Of a stretch of DNA of 64,000 nucleotides, positions 63,401 through 64,000 are shown in pieces. Under the pieces are notes generated by a model. It was not told the origin of the DNA. It ran no database searches and was given only the letters and a program-made list of their open reading frames with translations. Source of the DNA: Rhodamnia argentea (taxonomy: Eukaryota; Streptophyta; Magnoliopsida; Myrtales; Myrtaceae); assembly GCF_020921035.1 (NCBI RefSeq), contig NC_063151.1:2976001-3040000 (forward strand), given 5' to 3'. Positions within the stretch are counted from its first letter, which is position 1, and every line of letters starts with the position of its first letter. The position numbers and the translations under genes are program-made.

Positions 63401-64000
63401 CAGTTAATGGTTTACCAAACAGATCCAATTTGCCCAAGGATTAGAATGAAGTTGGAGAAGACAAAATTGGAGTCTAGAAATTGTATTGCTAGAGCGTCTT
63501 TGGATAATAAATTTGAGGTAGAAGGGGATGGTGATAGATTGGTAGTTGACTTGATTGGGAAAATTTGTGTTTGTAGGGAATGGGATATTTATGGAATTCC
63601 ATGTAAACCGTTGCATTGCTTTCATGAAGTTAGAGATCAATGACTATGTTGATGACTGTTTTAAGAAAGATGCTCATGAAAAATGTTACAAATTCCCCTT
63701 CCCAGTTATGAATGGGGAAAAAATGTGGCCCAAAGTTGTTGGTGAGTCAATCAAACCCCCACCTTACGGAAGGAAAAGGGGGAGAGAGAAGAAAAACAGA
63801 ATTAAGGACAAGGATGAGCAAAGTAGTGACGGTAAGAAATTGACGAAAGTTGGAGTTCAAATGCGATGTTCAAATTGCCTTCAATATGGGCATACCAAGA
63901 AGACTTGCAAAAATGCTACAACATCTAGGCCACCTAAGGTATGTATTATTTAACATGATGTGGTTGTTAATAAGTTTTTTCATTGGGTTATCACGATGGA
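60410..64000 (+). mobile_element. Mutator-like element (MULE), decayed, running off the right edge
   Basis: The coding part (61839-63953) is a MuDR-type transposase. The sequence at about 60410-60600, with AAAAGCACCAACTTTACATC and CCAAATCTGGCCCCCGTTAA, has the look of a MULE terminal region. The exact left end and any 9-bp target duplication cannot be fixed because the right end is outside the window. The stretch 60640-61840 between the terminus and the transposase is unassigned. It includes a 136-codon open frame at 60674-61084 with no recognisable domain. Confidence 0.7.
61839..63953 (+). pseudogene. MULE (MuDR-type) transposase, inactivated
   Basis: Domains in order: an acidic N-terminal part (61839-62057); the MuDR DNA-binding region with FSLGMRFESHKQFKIAVQKY and a zinc-binding CVSGCGWRL; the MULE DDE core with VIGLDGCLLKTGLKG, AVGQDGNNQMFPIAWA and SEASWTWFLILLFND; a SWIM-type finger (ICVCREW then GIPCKPLHCFHE); and a CCHC knuckle CSNCLQYGHTKKTC. 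An intron of the family seems kept at 62919-63010. Stops interrupt one otherwise continuous frame at 62058, 62547, 62910 and 62913, and at 63044 after the intron. Near 63640 the frame shifts by one base. The SWIM finger has Pro where His is expected in CKH. The element is therefore inactive but not very old. Confidence 0.88.

Overview
The window is nuclear DNA of a flowering plant, most likely a eudicot. Genes are split by GT-AG introns. The proteins are plant-specific: a Tat-targeted thylakoid lumen peroxidase relative, an organellar seryl-tRNA synthetase with a transit peptide, a plastid class II DAHP synthase, a VQ protein, a plant cysteine oxidase and a JMJ21-type protein. Gene spacing and the AT-rich small transposon remains fit a mid-sized dicot genome. 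The repeat style recalls Myrtales, but I cannot prove that from sequence alone.

Layout from left to right. 1779-6657 (+) encodes an O-fucosyltransferase-family Golgi enzyme. 8300-12458 (+) encodes TL29/APX4. 13228-18035 (-) encodes chloroplast/mitochondrial seryl-tRNA synthetase. A repeat-rich gap follows, with a 59-60 bp tandem array. 20943-21977 (+) is an intronless HAIKU1-like VQ protein. 24193-25866 (-) is a 14-3-3 protein. 25867-28538 holds two foldback elements. 28539-30513 (+) is a plant cysteine oxidase with a MULE-type element in its third intron. 30514-37868 is gene-poor, with foldback elements, a minisatellite and a broken type I MADS-box gene (about 34381-35205, -) carrying 153-bp coding repeats. 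37869-39898 (+) is ribosomal protein eS6. 40611-49604 (-) is a 16-exon gene joining an F-box, a JmjC oxygenase domain and a kinase-like domain (JMJ21 type). 49605-53201 holds GC-rich repeat islands, including a tandem duplication of about 530 bp. 53202-57135 (-) is plastid DAHP synthase. 57136-60400 is mostly intergenic, with a 30-bp minisatellite and one unidentified exon. From about 60400 to the right edge lies a decayed autonomous-type Mutator-like element (+).

Exon boundaries were placed by hand from splice sites. For all nine full host genes with introns or single exons the exon lengths sum to an intact frame ending in one stop. The genes do not form an operon-like system. They are independent housekeeping, plastid and signalling genes. 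Two are Fe(II) oxygenases: the cysteine oxidase, an oxygen sensor of the N-degron pathway, and the JmjC protein.

The observations most worth following are the F-box/JmjC/kinase-like fusion with both catalytic signatures intact, the 78-nt in-frame intron inside the seryl-tRNA synthetase catalytic domain, the overlapping upstream ORF at the cysteine oxidase start, the MULE transposase whose stops all look like CAA/CAG to TAA/TAG changes, and the repeat-bearing MADS remnant.
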